Below, one piece after another: positions 53,201-64,000 of a stretch of DNA of 64,000 nucleotides. Positions within the stretch are counted from its first letter, which is position 1; each line of letters opens with the position of its first letter. The notes beneath the pieces are model-generated. The model saw nothing but the letters and a program-made list of their open reading frames with translations, ran no database searches and was not told the origin of the DNA. Source of the DNA: Plasmodium malariae (taxonomy: Eukaryota > Apicomplexa > Aconoidasida > Haemosporida > Plasmodiidae). A program made the position numbers and the translations under genes. Location: assembly GCF_900090045.1 (NCBI RefSeq), contig NC_041782.1:1-64000 (forward strand), in the 5' to 3' direction.

Positions 53201-55601
53201 ATGTTTTCCTTCAATGATAATATTTCTTTTTTTTTTTTTTTTTTTAATAAACATAGGAAATAACTATTATGCTTTATTTATGCATATTCTTCACTTTGCT
53301 ATTTTATATGGACATAATTATTGTATGATACCCTATTTCACAAATTGCAGCTTAGGGATATCAATATAGAATAATTATATGTTCCTACTATTTGTTGAAT
53401 AGTTCCTATTATTAGTATGAATATGTTAAATATTTACTTGGAATATAAAACTTAATACTACAATGGCTATTTGAAGCCTATTCTTTTTTTATATTAAATA
53501 ACAGAATTGGAGTATATAAAATTTATTAAAGGTGGTCGCTTGCAATATGTATATGAGTAATTCCTCTTAGTTCTATCCATTTTGACTATAGCAATAAATT
53601 TATATTGTCAATGTATTTCAATACTGCTTTACGCTTATTGCTTTAACCTTTCAACATGATAATATTTCTTATATTTAATATTAATTAGAGAAGGAGTAAG
53701 TAGAACATATATTTATAGGGATTCGCATCATTAGTGAAATTCAAATAATTTTTAAAGAATTATTTTATTATTATCGACTAGTCTAAAATGTTCTGTTAAA
53801 TATATATAAGAAACACATTAGGTGTTAATATTCATATAGTGCTATATCAAATGTATATATGCTCTACATTTATTTAAGTTATTCACTGTTTAGATGATAT
53901 AATAGTTAAGGAACGACATATATATATATGTATGTATATTAAAGCATTCAAAATGAAAGCTATATAATAGGTATATACAAACTGAATAATTTAAATATAA
54001 TTTTTATTTATTCAAATATTATTAATTTTGGCTTAAATATTGGAAAGCATATTTTTTATATACTCCTAAGAACTGTGCTATTCTTTTGATGCTTCACTAA
54101 TAGTATATTAAATATGTTGAATATTTTATGCAGTTTGACATGATTATCAAATTATCAACAATAAAAGACTTATTTTTTTAATAATATGTGTTAGTTGTTT
54201 TATTGTTTAAGGAGTATCCTTATTTTTTTTAAAATTACTTTTTGGATTGAGTTATTTCTTTACCTTTTTATAGTGAGTGTAATGTATATATTTTAGCATC
54301 GTCTAAATAAACGTATTAGAGAATTCTAATTATGCGAATGATAAAAGAAATATTAGTTAATCATTCTTCAAGTGTTCTAATTTCTCTATTTATCCTTATA
54401 TACAGAATTTTTCATTCGAGTGTTGCTTACACAAAAAATTAGTTAATTAATAAGCATAATGTGATATAGTCCCTGGACTGTTTATCATTTTGCTTGTACA
54501 ATATTCTATAGAATTTTAAATTTAGGATAATAGTATATATATATATATACATTTTAAATTAATACTTTTTTGTCGATAAGTATTTACAAGAACTGTATGG
54601 ATGTCTATTGTGCGCTTTGTATTCCCTCTATGGTATTAATAAGGAAAATACGTTATATATATTATTAGTGATATTCTAAAATTTTAAAAGTTAATAAACT
54701 AATAAATTTAACACTTTTGTGATAATTTATATGTTTTATGATTATATATAATGTAATAGTACGAGTCTTTTTATCATCATATCTATTATGTATTTACAAA
54801 AGGTTATTACTCCTATTATACTTTGAAAAAATATTTCTTAAACCTCTTATGAACTACTAAAAATTTCGCAATACGTGAAAAGGTGAAGTAAAATAATATA
54901 AACAAAAAAATATTTAATAAAAATAATAATTTAATATAAATCTATATTTTCTCTTTAAACCATTAAAAAAAAAAATAAATGTTTGTTAAAAGGACGTTTA
55001 AATAAATAAGTTCTATAACACATTATTAATAAACTTATATATATAATAATTATTAAATATTTTCTTATATAATATATATGTATTAATACAACAATATACA
55101 TTCACATATAATTGGTAAACGAAAAATGTAATCCATTTTTTTTAATGTAGATCTAATTAAACATTTATCTAAATATATCAACAAATAATCATTTTAGATT
55201 ATAAAGAAATCAAATAAAAAGAAATCTTATTATAGCTAAAATATAAATCACCACAAAATGTTGATAAAATTGTATAAATTATCTTTTTATATAGTAATAA
55301 TAACGTACAAAAACATATACGAATTTAGTGGAATACATTAATATACCAGAAACCATTATTTACATTAACGCTCAAACTATAATTTAAACTACAAATAGAA
55401 ACATATTAAAACATTCTAATTCACAAAAAAACTAAGATAAAATTTTAACTTGTGCATAAAAAATTTCCTTATCTGTATGTTCATATATATAAAAATTAAG
55501 CAATTATTAATATGTTTATTATATATATTTATATATATTGTAATTATTAGTTTACATTGATTATTTTATTACAGAAAAAGGTATGTAACTCGTTATTAAT
55601 T
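47280..55601. other. 8.3-kb gene-poor stretch
   Basis: The left end is the 5' module of the fam-l gene: about 47550, 47672-47730 (TATAGAATGTAGAGAATACA) and 48140-48180 (TATATATATTTAGAAAAAAT then an A-tract). The right end, from about 55415, is fam-l 3' flank (AAAACATTCTAATTCAC). Between them no exon of any local family was recognised on either strand. Two spots stand out: 49690-49860, less AT-rich and with a 12-base palindrome TTCTCGCGAGAA at 49771-49782, and 52.7-54.7 kb, which has fewer homopolymers than its surroundings but stops in all frames. A T-tract of over 20 bases is at about 53229. Confidence 0.55.
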
Positions 55602-56587
55602 TTATCTTTGTCTGAACTTTATTCTTTCATATTTTTTAACTTTTTTATGATAATAAACAACCCTTGATATAAGTGTTATACCTAATATAAAAAGTGGTAA
55701 TCCATATATTAGGATTCTAAATAATCTAAATAATACATGCAATTCACTGATAGTTGTTCCAGGCGTTTCTCCAATGGATCTCCAAAACCCTTGTACTACA
55801 TCTTTCAGAGAATTATATACTGCATTCAACCACCCATTTTTCCCCATTCTTTCAAAGTTTTCGAAAAACCTATTGCACCCCACAACCCATTTTTCCATCT
55901 ATCAAACCCCACGATAAATCTACTATTGGCAATACTGATAACAAAAAGAACATTAATAAAGGTAAAAGAAATAGTATTACGCATTTTTTACGTATTATTT
56001 TTCTGTAAGACTTATTACTAATTGTCTTGTTGTTTTTAAGAAAATCCATAAAATCCATTTCTTTGAATATTTTTTTTTCAAAGTGGGAATATTTTTTTGT
56101 TTCAAACATACACTTGTTTTTTTTCATATATGATTTACAGTTTCCTGTAAAATCTAATGGTGTTCCATTTGCATGTTTTCTTTTTCCAGTGTACCCTTCC
56201 ATATGATTAGATATATCTTTTATTTTCGTCATTCCATTATTTGTCATTTCCTCTTTTAAACCTAAGGCATTTGAATATTTATCCCGTTTATATTTTGACA
56301 GTATACGATATGCTTTTCCATGTATTTCTATACTATAATTGTAACTTTCATAAAAATATTTATTAAATGTACACTAAAAAATCAAAAAAAGAAATGAATA
56401 TCAAAAAAATAAAAAATATCACACTAAAAAAAGTAATTACAAAAATGAAACAAAAAAAAAACAAGAATAACACAAATATATTTAAATAATAATATCGTAC
56501 CATATAGATGTAAATATAACATATCCAACTTAAAAGGGTAAACTTAGGAATTTTAATAAATAACAGTGACTTTACTTTTTTTTCCAT
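55602..56587 (-). pseudogene. fam-l-like exported protein, frameshift between membrane segments
   Basis: Exon 1 is 56501-56587 (29 codons, MEKKVKSLLFIKIPKFTLLS, then WIC and six more). The intron is 56374-56500 (GTACGATATTATT donor). Exon 2 starts at 56373. RILSK is at residues 52-56. The core TKKYSHFEKKIFKEMDFMDF and a first membrane segment ending LSWGL are intact, then the frame stops at 55870. A second frame from about 55898 carries a loop with GKNGWLNAVYNSLKDVVQGF, the second membrane segment and the tail YYHKKVKKYERIKFRQR, ending at 55602. So a shift lies in about 55870-55910; the third frame there also reads plausibly (WKNGLWGAIGF), so two compensating-type changes are possible. Runs of C4 near 55877 and 55907 make a base-calling error possible. 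There is no fam-m gene within 3 kb downstream, so it is unpaired. Confidence 0.82.
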
Positions 56588-59319
56588 TATATAGAACTTT
56601 AATATAGAAATACACGAAGTAAGAATATAATTAACAAAATATGGTACTCTTTTAAAAATGAAATATACAATTACTTTTTATTTAATCTGTCTTTTATATT
56701 TTTTTATAAAAACGCAATGAAAACTATGTAACTATTATTTTTTTTACAACTGAGTTAATCAAATGTAAATTTAAATGTATATTATAAATTTTTTATCTTA
56801 ACTATATGTACATAAAAATAAAATTAATTAAAATGAAGTGATCTAAATTAATTAATAAATATACAAAATATGTAAATTATTAATTTAATACAGTATATTA
56901 AGTAAATATTTATTAATTATTTTCAAAACAAAATAAAAAAGAATATATTTTAATTCTTAATATATCGAAATATTGAATATATAGAGAACGTAGAGAATGT
57001 ATATAATGCTTTGCTCTATATTTTAAGAGAAATATTACTGTTCTTATTGATACGTATCTATTAATATTTTTAACATAAGAATTATATTCTTGGAAAACTT
57101 GTTATGCCTATTAAATTATTAATTATTATAACAATATAATAATAGTAGTAACAAATGAAGAAAAAAATAAACTGTACGACCTTTTCTCTCATATTTTTAA
57201 TAGCTAATATATTAGTTAATAGGTAAATTTATGCATTTCTTTTATGGACAATAATATATTTTAAAAATAAAATATAGAACACAGGAAATATTCCACAAAA
57301 AATACTTACTTTAAACGCAAATAAGAATTTATATTTATCGCTACTATATAATTTTTAAATGGAATAATTTTTAATTATATATTATTTATATTAACATTTC
57401 TAAATGCAAATTTTGTAAATTTAAGGATATTATTCAATTTTTTATTTTTTAATATATATATATTTTTTAGCAGTATTATTAAAAAAAAAAAAAAAACTAT
57501 GAAGTAATTCCTATATAAAATATACTAAATCCTAATAACTTTGGTTCACTAATATATTTCCATAATAATATTTGGAATAAAAAGAAATTTTTATTTTTGT
57601 TACTAATTTATTTTGTAATAAATATTAAATTAATTCGTATATCATATTATTAAATACACTGTTATGCAAGTGTAATCAAAATATAATAAATGTATTTTTT
57701 CTTTTATTGGTAAAACTTCATAATAAGCAAACTAATTGTCTACCATGTATGTAACCATTACAAATTAAAATTGAATTATCAATTTTTGAATATATAGTAC
57801 TAATAACTTGAACCTGAAGCAACAAGAGTTAAATACAAGCTTATGTCATATAAAGAAAAGTATGTGGCTTCATAAAATATCATAACTTTTAATATTTATT
57901 AAGATAAAAATAAATAATTAAAAAACATTAAAAGTTCTATTAACAAGGTTCCTAATTTTGCTAAGTATATATATTAAAAATATTGATATTAAGGTATCAA
58001 TGACCAATTATATGTTTTTAAAAAGGCTGAAATATTTAAGGTGTTTCATGTTCTAATTTATATATATTCAAAAATACTTAGCATATGATTAATAAATCTA
58101 ATAATTATCTAAGTGGGTCTTTCAATATGAACTTATAGTAAAGCAATTTCAACAAAATTAGAGATTAATAATGTTAAAATTCCATAAATAAATTTCTTAC
58201 AAAACAGTATAATATATCTTTATTTATAATATAAAGATTTATATCTATATTATAATATATTAGAGGTTATAGTATTGTCAAAACCTCTATAAAAATTTTA
58301 TGATGTACTTATATATGTAATGTTCATACTATTAAAAACTTATATTATTTAAAAGTTAATTAAATTTTTTCATCTTTTATTTTTGTTATATAATTATAAT
58401 CCATTTAAAATGTAAAAATATTTAATGTTTCTACATATATTTATATATAGAATATAAAAATATATATTATACCAAGTTAAATATTATAAAGGTAAAAGTA
58501 AAACTTTAACTTCCATATACATTATGATAGAGAGAATTCACAGATTACTTTATATTTGTATGATATAGTCTATTTATCGAATATTACGTTTATAATTAAA
58601 ACACGTTTTTACAGAACATAAATTTTTATTTAAGTAATAAATTCTTATTGTCACATACATTACTTACATTTTATTTAAAATTACTTTTCGTTTAATTAAA
58701 TTTTAATTTTAGTAAATTTCGTGAAGTTCAGATTCTTAACCAGTGTATATATTGTTAAAACTTATTATAAATATTAAATAAAATAATATGAGAGTTATAA
58801 TCTTAACAATAAAAACAATTATAATAAAATAAAAGAGAAACATCTATGCTTTATACATACTAAACATTTATCTATTTATATTAATTTAAAATGTCCAAAA
58901 TATTCCTAAATAGATATTGCATTATAATAGGAAATGTATATTGGAATGAACTAGAATTATTTTATTTATTTGTATAATATATCAGTACAAATATATGAGA
59001 TTCATATAAATAAACAAACAGAAAAAAGCAGTTTCCTCTAAATTTATTTTTATTTACAATTATACAAACTTTTTTTTTCAAATAATTATATTGTCTATTA
59101 GAATAGTTTATTTCATATTTTACAAATTATTCTACCGTATTTTAATACTAATAAAAAGTAAAAAGGTAATTTTCCTGTGTATTTTGTTTTTAAAATTTTC
59201 TGTATGAAAAAAATTTACAAACCACATATAAACATATTAAATATATTTTTTCTTTTATATAAATATTAATATTACACCAATTTAATTTTTGCTATTTAAT
59301 TTACGTAAATCTATATACA
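56588..59319. other. Intergenic: fam-l 5' module, then spacer to the plus-strand PIR remnant
   Basis: Landmarks upstream of the fam-l locus are at about 56870, 56975-57030 (TATAGAGAACGTAGAGAATG...) and 57450-57480 (ATATATATATTTTTTAGCAG). No exon is seen from 57.5 to 59.3 kb. This interval separates two divergently oriented loci, so it should contain the point where strand orientation switches. Confidence 0.55.
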
Positions 59320-60457
59320 ATGGTGGCTAATAGTACGGAAGAAAACGCAAAATTTATTTGTATATTATAATTATTATATTTGGCATTATAGCCAAGCATT
59401 CATTTTTCTAGAAATGATACATAAATTTGGTTAATGAAAATGTAAATCTGTCTATTTATATATTATTATTATACCTTATTAATTTTTAGGAGAATATTGT
59501 GACATTATATCTTAAATATAAAGACGAATTTAATAATAAAGCTATAGCAGATGCATGAAATAGTAGTGGATCTGGTGGAAATCCTGGAATCAAATGTGCA
59601 TCAATTAATTATGATAATTTTACTACTGCGTGTCAAGAGATTTCTAGATATTTTATTGAGATAAATAATTGTTGTAAATTTCATACCCTGAAACCTCGTA
59701 AATACTTAAGTTACAGGATAAATTCTGATAAAAATTATAATAGAAATCCTTATTGGTTTTAGGGATATAATGAATTTTCTTCCAAAACATTAAATATATG
59801 CAAGAAAGAAATATAAAAAATTGACGATAATATTTAAAAAAAACTTAATAACCTATACAAATTATATCCGAATTTTAAAAATTCGACATCTCAGAAAATA
59901 CATCCACAAGTTGTAAAAATCCTAAAAATTGTTATGAATTTTATATAGAACGTTACAAGGAATATGAAGGGAATATATTGAACGAATTTTGTGAAGCGTT
60001 AAGATATTTTAAGAAAGCATATGTTGAAACAGTGAACAATATAACGATTTGTCTTTATGTACCAAAAATTTTAGCTCCTCTAAAGAGTTTATTTTTCCTG
60101 CCATTTTAACAACCGTCCTGTTACTAACAACTTTTACCTTATTTTTTTTATATAAGGTTAATAAAAAATATACTTAATAGGGAGAAAATTCTACGACAAT
60201 GCGTATATTCAATTTTACATTTAATTACCAAAACAAAAAAATTATATTTTTAAGAATATAAATATTTTTTTTTTTTTGTACAGTTTACTCCAATGAAATT
60301 ATGGTTACATAGTAGTTTACAAAGTAAAAAAATAATTCAACTTAATTATGTTAAAGATGAAACAAGAGAATCCTTAAAAAATTCACCTGAAGAAGTAAAT
60401 AGAAATTATGAAGAATGTTTTCATAATATAGGATTTCACCCTCAAGGAGTTGTTTAA
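59320..60457 (+). pseudogene. pir: PIR pseudogene, the only plus-strand locus
   Basis: A possible exon 1 starts at 59320 (MVANSTEEN...), with no convincing donor. Exon 2 runs about 59490-60156: ENIVTLYLKYKDEFNNKAIA, a Cys-containing body, then, in a second frame, TSCKNPKNCYEFYIERYKEY, and in a third frame a membrane segment FPAILTTVLLLTTFTLFFLY ending at a K|GT donor. Exon 3 (60284-60457) is open and well preserved: FTPMKLWLHSSLQSKKIIQL to HNIGFHPQGVV and a stop. The FTP opening after a membrane exon and the IG(F/Y)HP-type ending are PIR features. At least four in-frame stops and two frameshifts lie in exon 2, so no functional product is expected. It differs in sequence from the intact PIR at 11651, so it is not a recent copy of it. 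Confidence 0.78.
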
Positions 60458-63168
60458 TACAAATACTACAGTATATGTTATATTCATTAAAAAATTGTAT
60501 ATTCAATGATATAAATGCTACATTTAAGTGAGTAATACATTAATAAATAAGACACTCTAAAAGCAAAATAATGATTGCGGGTGTATACATATTACAAAAA
60601 TAATGTCATAAAATTTATACAAAGAAATGTATAACATGAATAAAATACTACTGTAAGAGACAGTAACACAAAAATCCAATTATATATTCTATCTTCTTCA
60701 AACTAAAAAAACATTAATATTAAAACTTAAATAAATAACGCAAGAATATTCAGTAATTATTAACTTTCTTACACAATAATATGAAGTAAAAATTATTAAC
60801 TAAGTATTAAAGAAGCAAAAAAGACAAAAAAATTAGAAAAATAAATGTGGAACAAAAAACTTATAATATTATAATATAAAAAAAAATAAAACATTTAAAA
60901 TAAAACCATTATTCAATAAATAAAAATAAATGTATTTTATTTATAACGAACTTTATTTGAAACTTTTATTATTCGTTGTTTCCTTGCAATTATATAGAAT
61001 TACATTTTTAAAAAATTATACAAAACTTTTAACTTTGTTGTCTTCAAATAATATATACTTTACGTCGCACTGTAGTAAAAATAAAGCTAAATTGTCATAA
61101 GGATATTAATTCTCTTGTTGATTAAATTCAAATAGTAACAATGATATCCATTATTTAATAATTCATGAATATGCTTTTTTAGAGCTCTGTACTTAATGTG
61201 TTTTTTTTCCATTAATACACTTTTATATTTTGATATCTAAGAGGAGTAAACAAATCGATATACGATAAATAAAAAATATACATAACACATCTTTATAATT
61301 GTAATATTTTCACAAAAATATATAATAATATTAACAAATGCTATTTATATTTCCACATTTCATTATTATGCACATTAAACAAATGGAAAAATACAGGAAA
61401 TATTTGGTAAATATATTAGAAAGTAACATGATAATATAAAAGGATCAGAAAAAATTAAGGTAATTTTTTTCTTCAAATTTCTTCATGGAATCCATTTTTA
61501 TAATGTCCATTGAAACTCTTATATATACATTTTAGAATAAATTAAATGTTTTAAAATGGGAATCCCGTTATTTATTATGGAATATTTTCATATTCTGTTA
61601 TAATTATTCAATTAGAAATTTCAGAATACTTATATGTCTAAATTATTTCATATAACTATGTATGACCTAGGATTCCATTATATACCTGAATTTTAATTAT
61701 TAATTCAGATATGCTATTTATTAGATTATACATAATACAACGTTCAGAATAACAAAACAAAAAAATATGTAATATTGAAATTATACATTATTATTGAAAT
61801 ATCGACATATTCATATAAAAAGTATATATATAAATATTTAGATGATAATTAGGTATTCAATTTTATTTTTAATGCCTATATATTTATAGTAATCATAAAT
61901 TTAATGCGGAAATAATTGCTCTGATTGTTCTTTGTAATTCATATTAATATAAAGACATCATTTAAGTTTTTCTATTTTTTAATAATTTTTTTTTTTTTAT
62001 TTTAAAGATCTATTAAACTACGTATATATAGCGAATTTTATGATAAGAAATGGTAAAAGAAAACTATAAAATTAATAAAGTATTACTTAGTTAATGATTT
62101 ATATATGTAATATCAATTAAAAATATTTTTAATATAACTAATTTATAAGAAACATTTTCTTATTTCACGTAAAAATTCAACATATATTATTAATGATTTA
62201 TTATTATAAAAATAAAATTTCAGTAATAAAAAAATTATTTTTATTTATATTTTAAAGATATAATAAAACAATTTTTGCATATTCAAAAAAAATAATTTTA
62301 TAGTTCAAATTGTATTCCTTTAACCTTTTTTTCATTATGTATGTAAATAAAAAAAAATATTACAATTTTTCAAAATTTCGAAATTTATTTTTCACTCTTT
62401 AAAAAAGAATTAATTGTATATTAAATATTACACATAAGATAACAAAATAGATAAAAAAAATTGCATCCAAAGTAAAATTAAAATATTTACCATAAGACCT
62501 AATCTCGGAAATACAGTTAGAAAGAATATTTTGATATGTATATAACTTCATATTTAGACCATTCAAAAAAGTAAAAAAAATTTCAAGAAAGACTTTATAA
62601 AAAAATATGTTTTATAATGTATTTGTCTTAAAGCTTATACGTAGAATTAACATAAAGTTTGTTTTTATTTTTAAATATATATATTTATATATATATATAT
62701 CCATACAACTAAATACTATTGAATCCTTTTCATCATGTAATAAACAAGACAATCTTATTTTTAATTATAAACAAATAGTATGTTCTATTTACACAACAAA
62801 TAATCATTTAATTCTAGAAACAGATAAAGCAAAAATAATTAAGGCTATTTTTACAGTGACCACTAAAAACTGAAAAATAAAATCAACAAAAATTATATTA
62901 ATATTACTTATATATAATGATATTAAGCCACATATAGTTTTTAAAAAGACCTTAGTAGATAAACATATATGTATTTTGACAATAATATTGAAGAAAACTC
63001 AAAAAATAACATAAAATATAATAAAAAAAACATTAATACATTTAAAATAACAAAATATTAAAAACACCTATTTTTACTTTTGCTTTTGAAAAAGTCCAGA
63101 AATGTATACTGGATTTTATAAATTATAATCTTTTATAGTTGTGTTATTTTCGTATATATCCTGGAGAA
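60458..63168. other. Intergenic: long conserved 3' flank of the third exported family
   Basis: From about 60.93 kb the sequence is colinear with 36.65-38.94 kb (for example ATCCATTATTTAATAATT at 61146 and 36912). No gene is seen. The open frame at 62607-62873 is not kept in the other copy and looks like chance. The 61480-61560 stretch aligns with the 37240-37450 spot but carries stops. Confidence 0.55.
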
Positions 63169-64000
63169 TTATATATAATTACTGTTATAAAAGACTTTAC
63201 TAAGAGAAGGATACGCTGTATAATTTATTTCACGTTTCTTATGTATTATCTTCATATACTTTGCAATTAAACTGAAGAGATGAATAAACGATAGTATAAC
63301 TATATATGTGAATGTGGAAAATCCTACAGTTGCTCCAAAATTCCAAAGCTTTGATATCACAATTTTACCATTTCTTAGCGTGTCGGTTGGTATTAAAAAA
63401 CTTAGTAGTATTCCACTTATTGCATGGAAGCTCAATAAAATACAAATAAGAACTGCTTTTTGTTTTGTAACATTTCTTAAAAACTTAAAATCTGCAATAG
63501 TAGAATTCCTAAGTGTATTTCTATAGTATATTTTGTCGAATTTTCTTTTTCCTAATTTTGAATTTCTTCCGTAGTGCACAGAATTTTTACTTCTCCCACC
63601 ATGTTCATAACCTCCTGCATTATATAATGAACATTCATTTTGCTTTTTATTTATGCCTTTGGTTACTTTTATACTATTATAAGTATTCAATTTTTGGTAT
63701 TCCCTGATAGTTGGTATATCACCTTTTATATATACAATATCTGAACATTTTTCCTGCTTATGCGTTCCTAGTAATCGATATGATCTTGTAACTATTTCTA
63801 TATCAGCAATGTAATTTTTATACAAATATTCATTATCGATACTCTAAAAAAATAAATATCCATGGTTTAAAAAATATATAAATTTTTTCTAACAAAGTAA
63901 TGATAATAATATGACGCAAAAAATATGAATAACACAAATATCATTAAATAATATTATCTTACCATATCATAATCAAAATGACATATCGAAATTAAAAAGA
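63169..64000 (-). CDS. Plasmodium exported protein, third family, 5' end outside window
   Basis: Exon 2 is 63169-63843 (224 codons and stop). The intron is 63844-63962 (GTAAGATAATATT donor). The last 12-13 codons of exon 1 are in the window (63963-64000, FLISICHFDYDM); the ATG lies beyond 64000. Exon 2 has RLLGT at its residues 23-27, where the other genes have K at the fifth place. It then shows the family block GKRKFDKIYYRNTLRNSTIA, DFKFLR, two membrane segments (exon-2 residues about 129-151 and 172-194), a basic stretch and the ending REINYTAYPSLSKVFYN. The block order is that of the gene at 38942, and the two also share more than 2 kb of 3' flank. No break was found in the visible part. 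The TTG at 63825 is internal. Confidence 0.87.

Noticed and set aside
47280..55601. CRISPR arrays, tRNA, rRNA or transposons in the gene-poor stretch
   Set aside because: No spaced direct repeats, cloverleaf-type or rRNA-like sequence, reverse transcriptase or transposase motifs were seen.
55737..56021. Plus-strand frames over the fam-l locus at 55.6 kb
   Set aside because: They are antisense shadows of the coding sequence; the same applies to plus-strand frames over the other fam-l/fam-m genes.
56363..56587. Single 74-codon open frame at the fam-l start as a separate small gene
   Set aside because: Its first 29 codons are exon 1; the rest reads through the intron.
62607..62873. Plus-strand open frame of 88 codons as a gene
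   Set aside because: It is low-complexity Ile/Tyr/Asn-rich and absent from the matching flank at 38.4 kb.

Overview
The window is about 80% A+T, has no bacterial-type operons, rRNA or tRNA, and carries short two- or three-exon genes with small AT-rich introns. The gene content is that of a malaria-parasite subtelomere: PIR genes plus short exported proteins made of a signal-peptide exon, a 119-132 bp intron, a PEXEL-like RxLxK motif, a charged body and two membrane segments. Two of these exported families match what I remember as fam-l and fam-m of Plasmodium malariae and its close relatives, so P. malariae or a sister lineage (P. malariae-like, P. brasilianum) is the best call. No database was searched. 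Which family is 'l' and which is 'm' is from memory and less certain than membership of the pair.

Layout, left to right. All loci are on the minus strand except one. (1) 1-820 fam-m, frameshifted and cut by the window edge. (2) 3510-4464 fam-l, frameshifted. (3) 7039-7949 fam-m, frameshifted. (4) 11651-12888 an intact three-exon PIR gene. (5) 16570-17894 a decayed PIR gene. (6) 22545-23469 fam-l, intact but with a displaced start. (7) 26685-27346 a decayed exported-protein gene. (8) 29890-30577 a second decayed exported-protein gene. (9) 31683-31795 a 3' remnant of a fam-m gene. (10) 34737-35674 fam-l, intact. (11) 38942-39819 an exported protein of a third family, intact. (12) 42720-43615 fam-m, intact. 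(13) 46316-47279 fam-l, intact. (14) 55602-56587 fam-l, frameshifted. (15) 59320-60457 a decayed PIR gene on the plus strand. (16) 63169-64000 a second member of the third exported family, with exon 1 cut by the right edge. If fam-l/fam-m genes face the telomere, as I recall for P. malariae, the telomere lies to the left, but no telomere repeat is visible here.

The strongest pattern is modular. Nine genes from three families with unrelated C-terminal bodies share a colinear 5' part: landmarks at about -870 and -400 from the ATG, a signal-peptide exon of 25-29 codons, an intron conserved beyond its splice sites, and a PEXEL-like motif whose Arg is residue 23 of exon 2 every time. The tenth member, at the right edge, shares the parts that fall inside the window. 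Only after that point do the families diverge. PIR genes do not use this module. fam-l lies about 2.7 kb upstream of fam-m in two pairs, and the fam-m remnant at 31.7 kb sits 2.9 kb downstream of another fam-l, suggesting a broken pair.

The genes are probably host-cell-export and surface-variation genes: PIRs as variant surface or exported proteins, the fam-l/fam-m/third-family products as two-pass membrane proteins sent into the red cell. Their molecular functions cannot be read from the sequence. Several loci are decaying, and every frameshift in the fam-l/fam-m genes falls after the first membrane segment.
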